Shown here: positions 1-9,740 of the stretch, piece after piece
Layout: every line of letters starts with the position of its first letter
Position numbering within the stretch: the stretch's first letter is position 1
DNA from: a virus
DNA length: 32,875 nt
Strand: one strand, 5' to 3'
Virus record (IMG/VR): IMGVR_UViG_3300000230_000018
Span: 1-32,875 of that record
Position numbers and translations under genes: made by a program
Notes under the pieces: generated by a model
Seen by the model: only the letters and a program-made list of their open reading frames with translations
The model's database searches: none
What the model was told of the DNA's origin: nothing

Positions 1-2217
1 TTTAGGATATGCAGCTTGCATTGCAGCTAACACTTGATTATCGTAATTTTCTTTTCTATTTTGTGTAATTTCATCTTGTAAATTAGCTTCAAGTTTAGCA
101 AGATTTTTAGAAGGATTAACATAATCAGTTTGTACTTCTTTTTCAAATACTTTTTGTTTTCTAACATTGCCAGCTTGAATATTGGCATTCGCAATTTGAT
201 TAGTTTCACGTGATTTTTGTGCATTTGCAGCAAGTTCATATTGTTGCTCTTTATCTAAAATATTTGATGTTCCAGATATTTTATTTTTAAGTGCTGCTAA
301 TTGATATGCTCCAGCTAAAGGACTACTAAGATTTTTACCTACATTATAATTAAAATCATTTGTTGCTCTTGAAAGTTCTGCAAGTTGAGGATTTATATTA
401 TAATCAGTATTATAATTTGGTGCTAGTAACGCATCAGGTCTTGGTATTTCTTTATCTCGCAATCTATCATTTAATATTTTATTACCAACAATATCAATAT
501 ATGGTACAACTCTATTTGCTAATTTACCAATAGCACGAATATCAATTGGATTACCATTAATATCTAAAGTTTGAGTTGTATCATCTGTTTTAACATCAGT
601 TGCACTATTTCCGGTATTATTTCCAAATATATTAGCTAATTCACTATCCGTTAAACTATTATCAACATCAGGATCAATTGAATCGTTTAATATATTACTA
701 TTATTTCCACTAGTTCCACTATTTAATAGTTCTTCCTTACTTTTATAAGTTCCATCAGGATTTAACACAAACTGTTTTACCCTATATAATTCATTTGGTG
801 TTTTATCAGGATTAGCCCATTTACCACCTATTATTTGTTGAAGTTCTTCATCTGTAAAACCCGCTTGCAACATATCTACATAAAAATCACTATAACTCAT
901 ATTATGTGGATTTGTATTTGCTCCAGTCTTAGTATAACTTTTATAATCTTTAGGATCTTTCGCGGGACTATAAGCACTAGTATATTTACCATTGGAGTGC
1001 ATATCATCTACCATTTGTAATGCTGCATTGGAAGATCCTGCCATACGACCAACATTATATCGTGTAGCTTTATCATTAGGTTTACCTCCAGTTTTTTTAT
1101 ATACATCACCTATATCATATTGATATGGCAGTTTATCAGTAGGCATTGTATTTGAGGCTAATGCAAATAATGCAGATAATGGATCGTTTGGATCTATTGT
1201 CCCTCCTCCATCATACTTTTTAACTTTACCACCACAACCCATTTCAACATCTGATGGATAACCATAGTTACCATTTTGTTGTTGTTGATCTTGAAAATTA
1301 CTTTCAACTTCTGCATCAATAGCTTGTATTTGAGTTGCAACTTCTTTTGCTTGAATACCAAGTTTTTCTAAATTACGATTAACTGTGTTCTTACTATATT
1401 CATTTTTAGCTAAATCATTTAACTTTTGTTCTTTTTCCATTAATCCTTTAATAGATTCAAGTTGTGCAGTTAATTGATTCTTTTGTTCTAATAAGTCTTT
1501 GTTCTTTTTGGCTGTACCTAATCTTGCAGAATCAATTTCCATTGTACCATTAGGTTGAGGTCTAACTAATTCTTTATTTTCTATTTCAACATTTCCCATA
1601 TCAATTCCACCTTGTTGATGTGTAGCACCTCTTGCTTCAAAAGCACCTGGCGCAATTGGAACTAATGCTCCGTCTTTAGCATAATAAGATGTATTATAAT
1701 CTCCATTAATATTATATCCAGATAAATCAGCTAGATCTTGTTTAGTTTTTTCACTTTCATATCTACCAACTGCAGCACGTTGATCTCTTTTTCTATTTTC
1801 AGCTAATTCTTTTGCAGCTAAATCTTCAGCAATACTAGGTAATACAAATGAAGCAGCAGATTGAAATATATTACCACCACTTTCAGATGCTTTTTGTACA
1901 GCACCAAATCGTTCTAATGGATTAAGAACTGCACTTGTCTGTAAAGCTAATGCATCTAGTCCTCTATCAGCTAAATTACCACTATAATTTCCATCTTTAT
2001 CATATTGTCCAACTAGGTTATCTTCATTTGTACGAAGTGATTTACCTATACCTGCAACTGCATTCATACCGGAGTATAATAGTCCTGCACCAGGAAGAGC
2101 TAAATCTAAACCTTTAGCAAGTACAGGTGCAACCCCTGTACTAAGATCACCAATATTAAAACCTAAACTTCCACCAGTATTAAATTTAGGTCTATATATT
2201 CTTTTATTTCTTTTCAT
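1..2217 (-). CDS. crAss-like giant cargo-type virion protein, N-terminal 739 residues (runs off the window)
   Basis: The minus-strand frame beginning with ATG at 2217 is open to position 1: I read all 739 codons and found no stop. It is therefore the N-terminal part of a larger protein. It starts by overlapping the stop of the muzzle-type gene (ATGA). The N-terminus is basic (MKRNKRIYRPKF) and followed by a Gly-rich stretch. Around residues 198-210 is a HQQGGIDMGNVEIENKE segment, a pattern (GG-I/V followed by an acidic E-x-E stretch) that I associate with large Bacteroidota phage proteins. Near residue 326 lies MGCGGKVKKYDGGG. The rest is rich in Asn, Gln, Lys and Asp with Ala-rich helical stretches. 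In crAss-like phages the gene after the muzzle gene encodes a large protein stored in the tail and ejected with DNA. That assignment rests on gene order and is an inference. Confidence 0.75.
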   Translation of the reverse strand, partial: MKRNKRIYRPKFNTGGSLGFNIGDLSTGVAPVLAKGLDLALPGAGLLYSGMNAVAGIGKSLRTNEDNLVGQYDKDGNYSGNLADRGLDALALQTSAVLNPLERFGAVQKASESGGNIFQSAASFVLPSIAEDLAAKELAENRKRDQRAAVGRYESEKTKQDLADLSGYNINGDYNTSYYAKDGALVPIAPGAFEARGATHQQGGIDMGNVEIENKELVRPQPNGTMEIDSARLGTAKKNKDLLEQKNQLTAQLESIKGLMEKEQKLNDLAKNEYSKNTVNRNLEKLGIQAKEVATQIQAIDAEVESNFQDQQQQNGNYGYPSDVEMGCGGKVKKYDGGGTIDPNDPLSALFALASNTMPTDKLPYQYDIGDVYKKTGGKPNDKATRYNVGRMAGSSNAALQMVDDMHSNGKYTSAYSPAKDPKDYKSYTKTGANTNPHNMSYSDFYVDMLQAGFTDEELQQIIGGKWANPDKTPNELYRVKQFVLNPDGTYKSKEELLNSGTSGNNSNILNDSIDPDVDNSLTDSELANIFGNNTGNSATDVKTDDTTQTLDINGNPIDIRAIGKLANRVVPYIDIVGNKILNDRLRDKEIPRPDALLAPNYNTDYNINPQLAELSRATNDFNYNVGKNLSSPLAGAYQLAALKNKISGTSNILDKEQQYELAANAQKSRETNQIANANIQAGNVRKQKVFEKEVQTDYVNPSKNLAKLEANLQDEITQNRKENYDNQVLAAMQAAYPK

Positions 2218-5200
2218 CGTATATGTTTTTGTAAAGTTATATCTATATCAATTAATTTAATATTCTTTATACTCAATGCTTGCATTTGAGCATTCTGTAC
2301 AATTCCTAAACGTACAACAAATACTTTATTATGAAAAGCACTTTGTTTAAAGAATGGCATTGTATAATCTATATTACTCAAAGCTCCATATTCATCAATG
2401 AATGGAAGTCTATAATCTGTTACTTTATCTTTAAATTTATTTAAATGAAAAACATTATGTACTCTATTTAATGTTTTATTAAATATAGAATTTATAAAAT
2501 TAGTAATTAATATTTCACCTGAACATTGACCATCTGTATATACAACATATTTATTAATAGTTGCATCAAAAACAGTATCATCATTTTCATCAATAACATC
2601 AGTTCTAATTTGTATTGCATCAATTATTGAATTCAATTGTTCTTTAGTAATATTAAATACTATATCTACAAATGATTCTTGTGGTAAATTACCATCGAAG
2701 AAACTATTAGTTTTAGTATAATAATTAAAACTATATAATTTATATCCTTTAATTCCAAATAATTTATTAGATGTATGAAATATTCTTTCACTAACATGAG
2801 AAGAATAACTAACCCAACCAATACCAGGTGTATAGTTAAATGATATTTGTTTAGGATTACCTAATAATTCAGGGATAGCATGTTGATGATAATTTATTAA
2901 AATAGCACAATTAACTTTATATTCACCATATTCTAGTATAAAAGGTGCAAGATATATTTCACCATCTTGAATAATTGGTACTAATTGCCTTGTATTTATT
3001 GTTTGACCCCCTATCGGGAAAGTTGATTGAAACCCTACTGGAGTTTCGATAGGAGCATCAGTAAAACCAACAAAAGCAGTATCTTGATAACGATTATTAA
3101 AATGTATAACAATTCTATTGTATTCATTATCATAACCAATTGATATATTATCATCAGTTGTCGATCTATATCCACTTCGTTTTAAATGTTTAGATATAAG
3201 ATTATCAAACCCTTTACTTTTAATATCATCAATTGACGATTGAATCATTAGAATTTTATTATTCTTTCTATCTACTACAATATACCCTTCTGGGATTAAT
3301 ATACAAGCTGTTTTATGAAAACAACTAATTCTAGATTTATCACTAAGTACTATTTCATTAGGAGTTAATTGAAATACATCAGTTTCTTCTAATGTAACTT
3401 GTGAAGTTAATTTATCTTGTACACCTGCCATATATAAAGTTTCAGTAGTTTGAATATACATTGCTTTATTATTAATATTTAATTGTAGAATAGAACCTTT
3501 GTCTAAGTCTGTAACTAAAAAGTTAGGTAAATTATTATCAGTTAATGGTAGAAATGTACGCCATCCATTCTTATTAGAAACAACATCCAACACATTACTA
3601 CGAACTAGATACTTATCAAATTGAGGATTATCACTCCTAGTTAAATTAGAAACTAGTGGTATCTTATTTGTATCTAGTACTCTACCTTCATAATACATAT
3701 TATATTGATTAAAATAAAATATTCTAGTTACTTCTGACATATATTGAGATAACCAAATATAAGGTAGATTTACAAAAGTTCTAAGTTCAACTGGAAGTCT
3801 TGAATATACAGGATATAAAATATTAGCATACCGTAAATCATATGTAATTCCATCAAATCCTAACTGTTTAGATACACAACGAACTAAATCTAAATCCATA
3901 TAGCTATCACCTTTTGGTATTAAACCATCTGTTGTATATTCAGTATCTTCAGTGAAAGATATAGAAATTCCACAATTAACTAATTCCTCATTTAAGATAT
4001 TACCATGTAGATCTAATTGTGAAGAAATTAAACACCCATAAGAATGAGTTGTATATGTATTACCTATTTGTAAAACTCCTTGTTCATTATCTGGATAAAC
4101 ATCTGTACTAGTTCCACCCCAAATATGTTTATATTCCCAAGCTGGAATATTAATACAACCAAATGTTGTAGTTAATCCCATCTTCATTTCTAAATGTAGA
4201 TTTTCATCTTGTCCATTATTTGTTGGTAAAACTGCACTATTATTTGCAGGTCTGTATAATGAATTATTTATTGGATAAATACTATCATCGACATTAACGT
4301 CTTTGATATTATAATAGTCATGGTATTCAGCAATATAACTTGATCCAGCATCAATATAACTTAGTCCAACAGGAATATAACTTGGTCCAACAGCAATACG
4401 TTTACCATTTCCAATAATTGCAAGATCTTTTACACATAGTACATCTAGTTTAGGTTTAATTGTAAGTAGATCGAAACTTCTAACATCTAAGCCATTATAA
4501 CTTGCAGTCGGATAAGTTGTAGCCCAACCTCCAAGTGAAATATCACCATAACCTAATATGTGAAAATCACTTGAATTCTTTTTAGCATAACTAAATATTA
4601 AACCTTGTGCTACTTCTTTTAAATCATTAGGTATTTTAATATTATCAAAGATTGGATAGATTTGATACTGTTTAGCTATGTCAGGATATACTCCATAATC
4701 ACCTGTAATCGCCCCTATATCATAAACACTTGGAAATTTAACTAATCTTATATAATTTCTACTATCATTAATTCTATCACCTGAATCTTCAGCATTACCA
4801 TTACTATCAACTCCAAATATCTTTTTATTTTCATCTAACCAACTATCATAAGTATAAGTTTTGTTTTCCCAATATCCAAGTTGATTACTTCCGACTGGAT
4901 TATTAATATGAAATCTTTTATAATTACTTGAATTATTTAATGTAACTCCATTAAATGTAACTGCACTTAGATCATCAAGTTCATTACCTTCAGGTAATCT
5001 ACCCGAAATAAAACATCCTTTTCCAATATTACCATTTTTATATACAATATGTGCATAAAAAGCGTATGCTTCATCTGGTAAAAATGTTTCAATTCCATTA
5101 TATAATTTTTCTCGTATTCCCAATCTAGTAGTAATACCATTTGCAAAAGGTTGATAATTATATTCAGTATTTTTAAATCCACCAATATATAGTTTATTTT

Positions 5201-6203
5201 TAAAAACCTTACCTGACTGAACTGTATCTAATTTAAACGTAGTTTCTAATATTGAATTTAAACTAATTTCATCTAAATCTTTTAATTTATAAATTGTATA
5301 ATTCAAAGTATTAGTTGCAAATTGTATATCTTTGATTTGATAAACTCTAATATTACCACTATTATAATGTATAACATTTAAGTTAAAACTTTTATATCTA
5401 GTATCTAAATTTGCAAATGATAAAACTAGTGCTGCATTTATTATACTTTCAGGTGTACTAGTTCTGTATCTAAGACGATATCTAGATATTACTTGGTCTC
5501 CCCAATCAACACCTCTAAAATGTGAACGACGTTCTTCAACTACTTCATCTCTAACATCTTCTGCAAATACAGAAGGTGACGGGATTGTAGTTGTTGTTTC
5601 ATCATCCTCTAAAATGTAATTAATACAAAAACTATATTTACCACTAAATATAGAACCTTCATCTTTTGCCACATATGTTGATATAATAGGTTCAGTTCTA
5701 TTTAATTGTAATAATGTTAATTCTGCCAACAGTTCAGGATTAGTTCCAGTTATTTCAAAATTACCATCTACATCAAACGGTAAACTATCAATATTAATTA
5801 ATCTCGGATAACTACTAGTTTTTTGAGTACCATTCCAAAAAGCAATTATTGTTTCACCTTTACTATTAACTTGAAAAACGCCTTCTACTATTTCTAATGG
5901 ATTCATTGTAATATACTGCGTTATAAGAATTGGCATTAATCCAATTTCACCATGTTTAAATATACATAGTTTATTTGTATCATGAACTCCAATTACAACG
6001 TCAAATAAATTACAATCAATTATTCCTAAGATTTTAGTATTAGTTAATCCAGCGTAATCTAATGTTATTTCTAATTTCTCACCTCCTTCAATTTGACGAC
6101 AAGTTTTATCTTTAGAAATTACCATATTTTTAGCTAATCTTGCTGCACCTGTTTGAACGTTAATTAAAGGTGCATCATTATTTATACCGTCAATTGTTTT
6201 CAT
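2214..6203 (-). CDS. Tail muzzle / tail-stabilisation-like protein, 1329 aa
   Basis: This is the longest complete gene in the window and it has no membrane segment or signal peptide. The sequence is rich in beta-strand-like stretches and aromatic residues, with repeated nozzle-like segments such as KVFKNKLYIGGF, DKGSILQLN and IVLSDKSRISCFHK, as expected of a beta-propeller or nozzle protein at the end of a short tail. It follows the tail-tubular-like gene with a 4-base overlap and precedes the cargo-type gene with another. That triplet (adaptor ring, muzzle, cargo) is the usual order in crAss-like phages, where the corresponding protein forms the muzzle and resembles the P22 gp10/T7 gp12 tail nozzle group. 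Likely role: closing the tail tube and contributing to host-surface attachment. The stop codon is TGA, which argues against TGA recoding. The function is inferred from size, position and composition. Confidence 0.7.
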   Translation of the reverse strand: MKTIDGINNDAPLINVQTGAARLAKNMVISKDKTCRQIEGGEKLEITLDYAGLTNTKILGIIDCNLFDVVIGVHDTNKLCIFKHGEIGLMPILITQYITMNPLEIVEGVFQVNSKGETIIAFWNGTQKTSSYPRLINIDSLPFDVDGNFEITGTNPELLAELTLLQLNRTEPIISTYVAKDEGSIFSGKYSFCINYILEDDETTTTIPSPSVFAEDVRDEVVEERRSHFRGVDWGDQVISRYRLRYRTSTPESIINAALVLSFANLDTRYKSFNLNVIHYNSGNIRVYQIKDIQFATNTLNYTIYKLKDLDEISLNSILETTFKLDTVQSGKVFKNKLYIGGFKNTEYNYQPFANGITTRLGIREKLYNGIETFLPDEAYAFYAHIVYKNGNIGKGCFISGRLPEGNELDDLSAVTFNGVTLNNSSNYKRFHINNPVGSNQLGYWENKTYTYDSWLDENKKIFGVDSNGNAEDSGDRINDSRNYIRLVKFPSVYDIGAITGDYGVYPDIAKQYQIYPIFDNIKIPNDLKEVAQGLIFSYAKKNSSDFHILGYGDISLGGWATTYPTASYNGLDVRSFDLLTIKPKLDVLCVKDLAIIGNGKRIAVGPSYIPVGLSYIDAGSSYIAEYHDYYNIKDVNVDDSIYPINNSLYRPANNSAVLPTNNGQDENLHLEMKMGLTTTFGCINIPAWEYKHIWGGTSTDVYPDNEQGVLQIGNTYTTHSYGCLISSQLDLHGNILNEELVNCGISISFTEDTEYTTDGLIPKGDSYMDLDLVRCVSKQLGFDGITYDLRYANILYPVYSRLPVELRTFVNLPYIWLSQYMSEVTRIFYFNQYNMYYEGRVLDTNKIPLVSNLTRSDNPQFDKYLVRSNVLDVVSNKNGWRTFLPLTDNNLPNFLVTDLDKGSILQLNINNKAMYIQTTETLYMAGVQDKLTSQVTLEETDVFQLTPNEIVLSDKSRISCFHKTACILIPEGYIVVDRKNNKILMIQSSIDDIKSKGFDNLISKHLKRSGYRSTTDDNISIGYDNEYNRIVIHFNNRYQDTAFVGFTDAPIETPVGFQSTFPIGGQTINTRQLVPIIQDGEIYLAPFILEYGEYKVNCAILINYHQHAIPELLGNPKQISFNYTPGIGWVSYSSHVSERIFHTSNKLFGIKGYKLYSFNYYTKTNSFFDGNLPQESFVDIVFNITKEQLNSIIDAIQIRTDVIDENDDTVFDATINKYVVYTDGQCSGEILITNFINSIFNKTLNRVHNVFHLNKFKDKVTDYRLPFIDEYGALSNIDYTMPFFKQSAFHNKVFVVRLGIVQNAQMQALSIKNIKLIDIDITLQKHIR

Positions 6204-6877
6204 CGTACTTTATTTTTATGATCTAATTTCATAAAAGTTAAAATAGAATTGTGTGATAATGATAAACGATACATCGTATCAGCATCTAAACTACTAATAG
6301 CACGAACTGCAATTCTTTTCCAATGTTCCCAAGCAAGACTAGGATTTAAGTCAGGTCTATTACTTTGAAAGTTAATAACTGGATGTTTATAACCTCTATA
6401 TAATAGTTGTCTCATACAATACCAAACTAATGCTTGTTCAACTTCTTCATTATCTGGAATTAATGGTAACATTCTATTTATTTCACTATCCCATACCATT
6501 GGTAGATATTTATAAGTTATCTCAATATCATCATTTTCAATACCATCAAAATATATCCAACCGTTATCTGTAACTGTATATTCATCGATAATCTTTTTAT
6601 CTTCCCTTCTAATACTTGTATGTTTAGTACTTCTATTTAATCTAATACCCTTGTATGTAATTCCTTGTAGTAATTTTAAATTACATGGAATTTGTATTCT
6701 ATAATCTTCAGTTGTATATGTTTCTGTTACTTCTTTTAATTTTTTAGGAGTAGTTAACTCCAGTAGTCCATTTGCTATCCATTCGGGGGCACGAGACTCC
6801 CATTCAGAACCTTCAATATTAAACATATCAAAGCCTCGATAAATAACACTACGACAAGATTTAAAATTATATGTCAT
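6200..6877 (-). CDS. Tail tubular / adaptor ring-like protein, 225 aa
   Basis: A 225-residue soluble protein directly upstream of the muzzle-type gene (ATGA overlap) and overlapping the preceding gene by 4 bases. It has a mixed alpha/beta pattern. A helical segment near the N-terminus (WESRAPEWIANGLLEL) is followed by a central beta-rich part (IPCNLKLLQGITYKGIRLNR, then VTDNGWIYFDG) and a helical C-terminus (EVEQALVWYCMRQLLYRGY). Many short-tailed phage adaptor or tubular proteins (P22 gp4 and T7 gp11 groups) have helices packed around a beta insertion and sit next to the nozzle gene. I infer a ring component joining portal and tail. An alternative is another unclassified tail ring protein; the structural role is more secure than the exact homology. 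Confidence 0.6.
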   Translation of the reverse strand: MTYNFKSCRSVIYRGFDMFNIEGSEWESRAPEWIANGLLELTTPKKLKEVTETYTTEDYRIQIPCNLKLLQGITYKGIRLNRSTKHTSIRREDKKIIDEYTVTDNGWIYFDGIENDDIEITYKYLPMVWDSEINRMLPLIPDNEEVEQALVWYCMRQLLYRGYKHPVINFQSNRPDLNPSLAWEHWKRIAVRAISSLDADTMYRLSLSHNSILTFMKLDHKNKVR

Positions 6878-7773
6878 TCTACTTTATTTTGTTTTGTTAG
6901 AAACAACTCTCGTTCTTCCATAACGTTTCTAAATTTTAAATAATAAGTTTTATCTAGTTCCATTAGAACATATGCTTTACGCAATATATCTAATTTAGTT
7001 GTATTCATAATATATGTACTACTTTTATGAAAAAAGTCACTAACTCTTCGATTCTCAGAAGTAATAGTTGTAATTACTCTAGCTCTAAAAGTTCTATAAT
7101 CAACTTTTTCATAAAATATTCTTTTGTGTCGTGACCATTTTAGATATAGTTTCAATTCACAATCTTTTCTAATAATCCATTGTTCACCTCTATATTCCAT
7201 ACCTTCACTAATTGAAACTTCTTCGTCATATTTATAATAAGGTATTCCTCCACGTTCAATAATCTCTTGTTTCTTTTCCATAGATTTAAACCAATCTACA
7301 ACTTTACCATCTTTAGGTCTTGCCCAAATTAACGAAATTGTGCCTAAACCGAAACCGAGATTTAAGCTAAAACCGTTTAGAATGATTTTAGCGAGGTTGA
7401 CCCATATGACCTGCATTATAGCAAAGTAGGTTGATTTGCTAAAGCTTAAATAGAAACTTAAAGATTTAACTTGATGTTTTAGAGCTATATTATGTAGTTG
7501 ATACGTAATAATAGTTTTCATATAACCTTTTAAATTATCTGAAATTGGTAAATCATCAATCTCTTCTTTTGTATATAATTTAGGATAAGCCTTAACATCT
7601 CTCATGTGTTTCGGAATAATTCTATTTACATTGAAATCTTCTGTGTATCTCATATCATAAACCATTGAGAATAGATTCGCCATAACTAATTCATTATCCA
7701 ATATCTTAGTTTCATGCTTATCTATCTCATGGTTTATATATCTATGAAAAACACTACTTAAGTTATTTTTCAT
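6874..7773 (-). CDS. Tail ring protein candidate with an HU/IHF-like segment, 299 aa
   Basis: A 299-residue basic protein in the tail block, overlapping its upstream neighbour by 11 bases and its downstream neighbour by 4. Residues about 113-155 contain a helix followed by ILNGFSLNLGFGLGTISLIWAR. This resembles the HU/IHF pattern in which a helix leads into G-x-x-V-x-L-x-G-F-G-T-F and a basic arm. The following part (RGEQWIIRKDCELKLYLKW) is beta-rich. CrAss-like phages carry IHF-like genes within their structural block, and I believe some of these serve as tail ring components and not as DNA benders; that point is recalled and was not checked. I infer a virion role from position. No long DNA-binding arm is apparent, so DNA binding is open. 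Confidence 0.5.
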   Translation of the reverse strand: MKNNLSSVFHRYINHEIDKHETKILDNELVMANLFSMVYDMRYTEDFNVNRIIPKHMRDVKAYPKLYTKEEIDDLPISDNLKGYMKTIITYQLHNIALKHQVKSLSFYLSFSKSTYFAIMQVIWVNLAKIILNGFSLNLGFGLGTISLIWARPKDGKVVDWFKSMEKKQEIIERGGIPYYKYDEEVSISEGMEYRGEQWIIRKDCELKLYLKWSRHKRIFYEKVDYRTFRARVITTITSENRRVSDFFHKSSTYIMNTTKLDILRKAYVLMELDKTYYLKFRNVMEERELFLTKQNKVE

Positions 7774-8395
7774 TTATTTCTACTTCTTTATCTGGTATAA
7801 TGCCTTTACTGTAATTTAATTGTTCTGCAATTACTTGATTTAATATATAATCTAATATATCTTTTGGTAATGGCAAAACCATATCATCTGTATAGCAACT
7901 TTCATCACAAGTAGATCTAATTGCACTAGGATCTAATAATATAGTTTGAATACCAATTCTTTCTAATTTTTTATTATTAGGAATAACTATATGATTATTC
8001 TCCCACATATAGAATAATTGACCTTTAGAAGTTCTAAGAAATCTAACGTGTAAATACTGACTCCTAGTTATAAAAGTATAAGGCATACCATTTCCTCCAA
8101 ACACATTGTGAAAAGGTGCACCTATTCTAAGTGGTATTAAATCTTGAATAATTCCATCTGTTCTTAACCAAGAACAATCATCCGCAGGTAAACAAGGATC
8201 TACTTCATTATATGGCACTAAACCCATTTGAAAATTTAATGTTAATCCGTCAGTAGATTCACCTTGTTTACTACGTTGATATAAATACATTGCGCCTTTA
8301 TTTCTAATACTATCCTTTACCCGTTCTTTCAATTCATGATTTGCAGGTTGTCTTAAAGTATTAATAACATAATCGGCAGATTGATTTATAGTCAT
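7763..8395 (-). CDS. Structural tail/ring protein of crAss-like phages, 210 aa
   Basis: A 210-residue soluble protein with no clear catalytic motif. Notable parts are a helical basic N-terminus (LKERVKDSIRNKGAMYLYQ), a Cys-containing stretch (NEVDPCLPADDCSWLR), a beta-rich middle with GGNGMPYTFITRSQYLHVRF, and a second Cys pair in RSTCDESCYTDDM before a C-terminal helix. It starts 3 bases after the stop of the holin-like gene and overlaps the ring-protein gene that follows, so it is translated with the tail block. The fold is not recognisable by eye. Its position between lysis genes and the ring, tubular and muzzle genes suggests a tail ring or adaptor protein. The four Cys residues could bind metal or form disulphides in the virion; this is inference. 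Confidence 0.5.
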   Translation of the reverse strand: MTINQSADYVINTLRQPANHELKERVKDSIRNKGAMYLYQRSKQGESTDGLTLNFQMGLVPYNEVDPCLPADDCSWLRTDGIIQDLIPLRIGAPFHNVFGGNGMPYTFITRSQYLHVRFLRTSKGQLFYMWENNHIVIPNNKKLERIGIQTILLDPSAIRSTCDESCYTDDMVLPLPKDILDYILNQVIAEQLNYSKGIIPDKEVEINEK

Positions 8396-8398
8396 AAA

Positions 8399-8692
8399 TT
8401 ATAATTTAATACCAGTATCATTATTAGTATTAATGTTAAAAACATCTAATATCTTTTTTATCAACCATTCGTATAATACAATTGATGCAAAGAATGAAGT
8501 AATTAATACATTCACTGTTGTAAGTTTAACATAATAAAAAATTAATCCAATTAAAATACCTGAAAACAAAGAAACTGCTATTTTAACTCCTCGTTTACTT
8601 GTATTAATTATAACTAATAATATTAAATATGTTAGCATTGTAGTAGTAAGTATATAATACAAATCTACATAATCTTTAATTGCAAATTCCAT
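8399..8692 (-). CDS. Holin-like membrane protein with three transmembrane segments, 97 aa
   Basis: A 97-residue protein dominated by three hydrophobic stretches: YYILTTTMLTYLILLVII (about residues 12-29), a segment around IAVSLFSGILIGLIFYYV (38-55), and a third around TVNVLITSFFASIVLYEWL (59-77). They are separated by short basic loops (NTSKRGVK), and the tail is polar. Size, three membrane spans and a place two genes after the amidase fit a class I holin, which permeabilises the inner membrane at lysis. It begins one base after the stop of the other small membrane protein, so the two are co-translated and could act as holin and antiholin. Which of the two is the holin cannot be decided from sequence. 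Confidence 0.55.
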   Translation of the reverse strand: MEFAIKDYVDLYYILTTTMLTYLILLVIINTSKRGVKIAVSLFSGILIGLIFYYVKLTTVNVLITSFFASIVLYEWLIKKILDVFNINTNNDTGIKL

Positions 8693-8693
8693 T

Positions 8694-8972
8694 TTATTTA
8701 GATTTTAGTTTACAGTCTCGTTGTTTTTTTAATTTACGTTTATTTAATCGTTTTGTTATATTATCGCATAGTGTAAATACACCATTAATGATTGCAAATA
8801 ACGCAACGATACTACCTAGAGTTAATGATATATTTTGTAGCATTTTAGTTGTAAAATCTACTATAACATTATTTGAAGAAGTACTATCTAGTAAAAGTCC
8901 AAAAGAAATACTACTTATTGAAGTAATACTTGTTTTAATACCATCTGTAATAAAATTAAAAAACTGTTCCAT
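8694..8972 (-). CDS. Small membrane protein, second holin/antiholin candidate, 92 aa
   Basis: The frame could start at 8990, which would overlap the amidase. The ATG at 8972 is preferred because it gives the junction TAATATG with the amidase stop, the same arrangement seen at 15047, and it removes six residues. The protein has a weakly hydrophobic N-terminal half (ITDGIKTSITSISSISFGLL), one clear transmembrane segment (LTLGSIVALFAIINGVFTL, about residues 50-68), and a very basic cytoplasmic tail (KRLNKRKLKKQRDCKLKSK). A single span with a charged C-terminus, next to the amidase, fits a holin, an antiholin or a phage superinfection/lysis regulator. The specific role is inferred. Confidence 0.5.
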   Translation of the reverse strand: MEQFFNFITDGIKTSITSISSISFGLLLDSTSSNNVIVDFTTKMLQNISLTLGSIVALFAIINGVFTLCDNITKRLNKRKLKKQRDCKLKSK

Positions 8973-8973
8973 A

Positions 8974-9564
8974 TTAATTATATGTTTCATTGAACTTATT
9001 TATTGCTTTTATTACACATTCACAAAATGCAAGATTGACTTCATCATCTTGTAGTAATTTAACATCTAAACGATTATCCTGAAATAACCATTCAATTAAT
9101 ACAGCCATAGGTTTTTGTACTAATACATTAAAACCTGCTTCTTTATCTTTATCCCCATCTGTAGTATCATATCTAGCAGTAATACCAGGAAATTCTAATT
9201 TCAATTCACCAAATAATATTTCAGCAAATTTATCACTATTTGTTTGTCCTTTAGAAGTCCATACTTCATACCCCCTAGCATTTAACCAACTTGTACCTAA
9301 ACCTGCAGCATTATTATGAAAACTAATAAGTAAAGTTCTAGGTTGAGTTGTATTCTTATTTATTCGTTTAATATGATCAGCTGGATCTATATCTTCTGGT
9401 ATAAGTTTAATAGCTTCATATCCTTCTTTTTCCAATAAAGGTTTAATTAAATCTATTATTTTTCTTGACCATACATATTCAATATGCTGATTATCAGGAC
9501 TACGTTTTCCTGCAATATTTGCACCATGTGCAGCATCTAATAAAATCTTTAAGTTCTTTGCCAT
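8974..9564 (-). CDS. N-acetylmuramoyl-L-alanine amidase (Amidase_3 family) endolysin, 196 aa
   Basis: The protein is essentially one Amidase_3 catalytic domain. It has the N-terminal strand and zinc ligand motif ILLDAAHGAN (His13), a second ligand in HIEYVWS (Glu29), the third in SFHNNAAG (His83), and the catalytic glutamate in PMAVLIEWLFQDN (Glu158). These match the family, which cuts the amide bond between N-acetylmuramic acid and the stem peptide. There is no signal peptide and no separate cell-wall-binding domain, so it should need a holin to reach the wall; two small membrane proteins follow immediately. The start lies 3 bases after the stop of a 53-aa gene. About 196 residues is normal for a single-domain phage lysin of this type. 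Confidence 0.9.
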   Translation of the reverse strand: MAKNLKILLDAAHGANIAGKRSPDNQHIEYVWSRKIIDLIKPLLEKEGYEAIKLIPEDIDPADHIKRINKNTTQPRTLLISFHNNAAGLGTSWLNARGYEVWTSKGQTNSDKFAEILFGELKLEFPGITARYDTTDGDKDKEAGFNVLVQKPMAVLIEWLFQDNRLDVKLLQDDEVNLAFCECVIKAINKFNETYN

Positions 9565-9567
9565 ATT

Positions 9568-9729
9568 TTATATTATTTCAATTATTGTTTCATTATTAAT
9601 TATAACTTCTTCTATTAATTCCCAATTATCTGTATTATCATTAATTCCTAATGCAATTATCTTTCCTTGTATTGTATTATCACTTTTTAGTGCATATACA
9701 AATCCTTCTTGTGCTATTAATTCTTTCAT
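9568..9729 (-). CDS. Small protein of 53 aa between fibre and lysin genes
   Basis: An ATG at 9729 opens a 53-codon frame that begins MKELIAQEGFVYALKSDN and ends NNETIIEII before TAA. It exactly fills the gap between the leucine-rich-repeat fibre gene (11 bases upstream) and the amidase (ATG 3 bases after this stop), leaving almost no untranslated sequence, which is how real genes in this block are arranged. The composition is acidic with alternating hydrophobic residues and no membrane segment. Very short genes next to tail-fibre genes are common in phages of Bacteroidota and Firmicutes, often of unknown or chaperone-like role. No function is assigned. Confidence 0.7.
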   Translation of the reverse strand: MKELIAQEGFVYALKSDNTIQGKIIALGINDNTDNWELIEEVIINNETIIEII

Positions 9730-9740
9730 ATCTTTATCTT

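Noticed and set aside
8680-9054. Plus-strand open frame of 124 codons
   Set aside because: It lies opposite the holin-like and amidase genes, which have clear domains and compact junctions. Its hydrophobic composition is the mirror of the membrane protein on the other strand.
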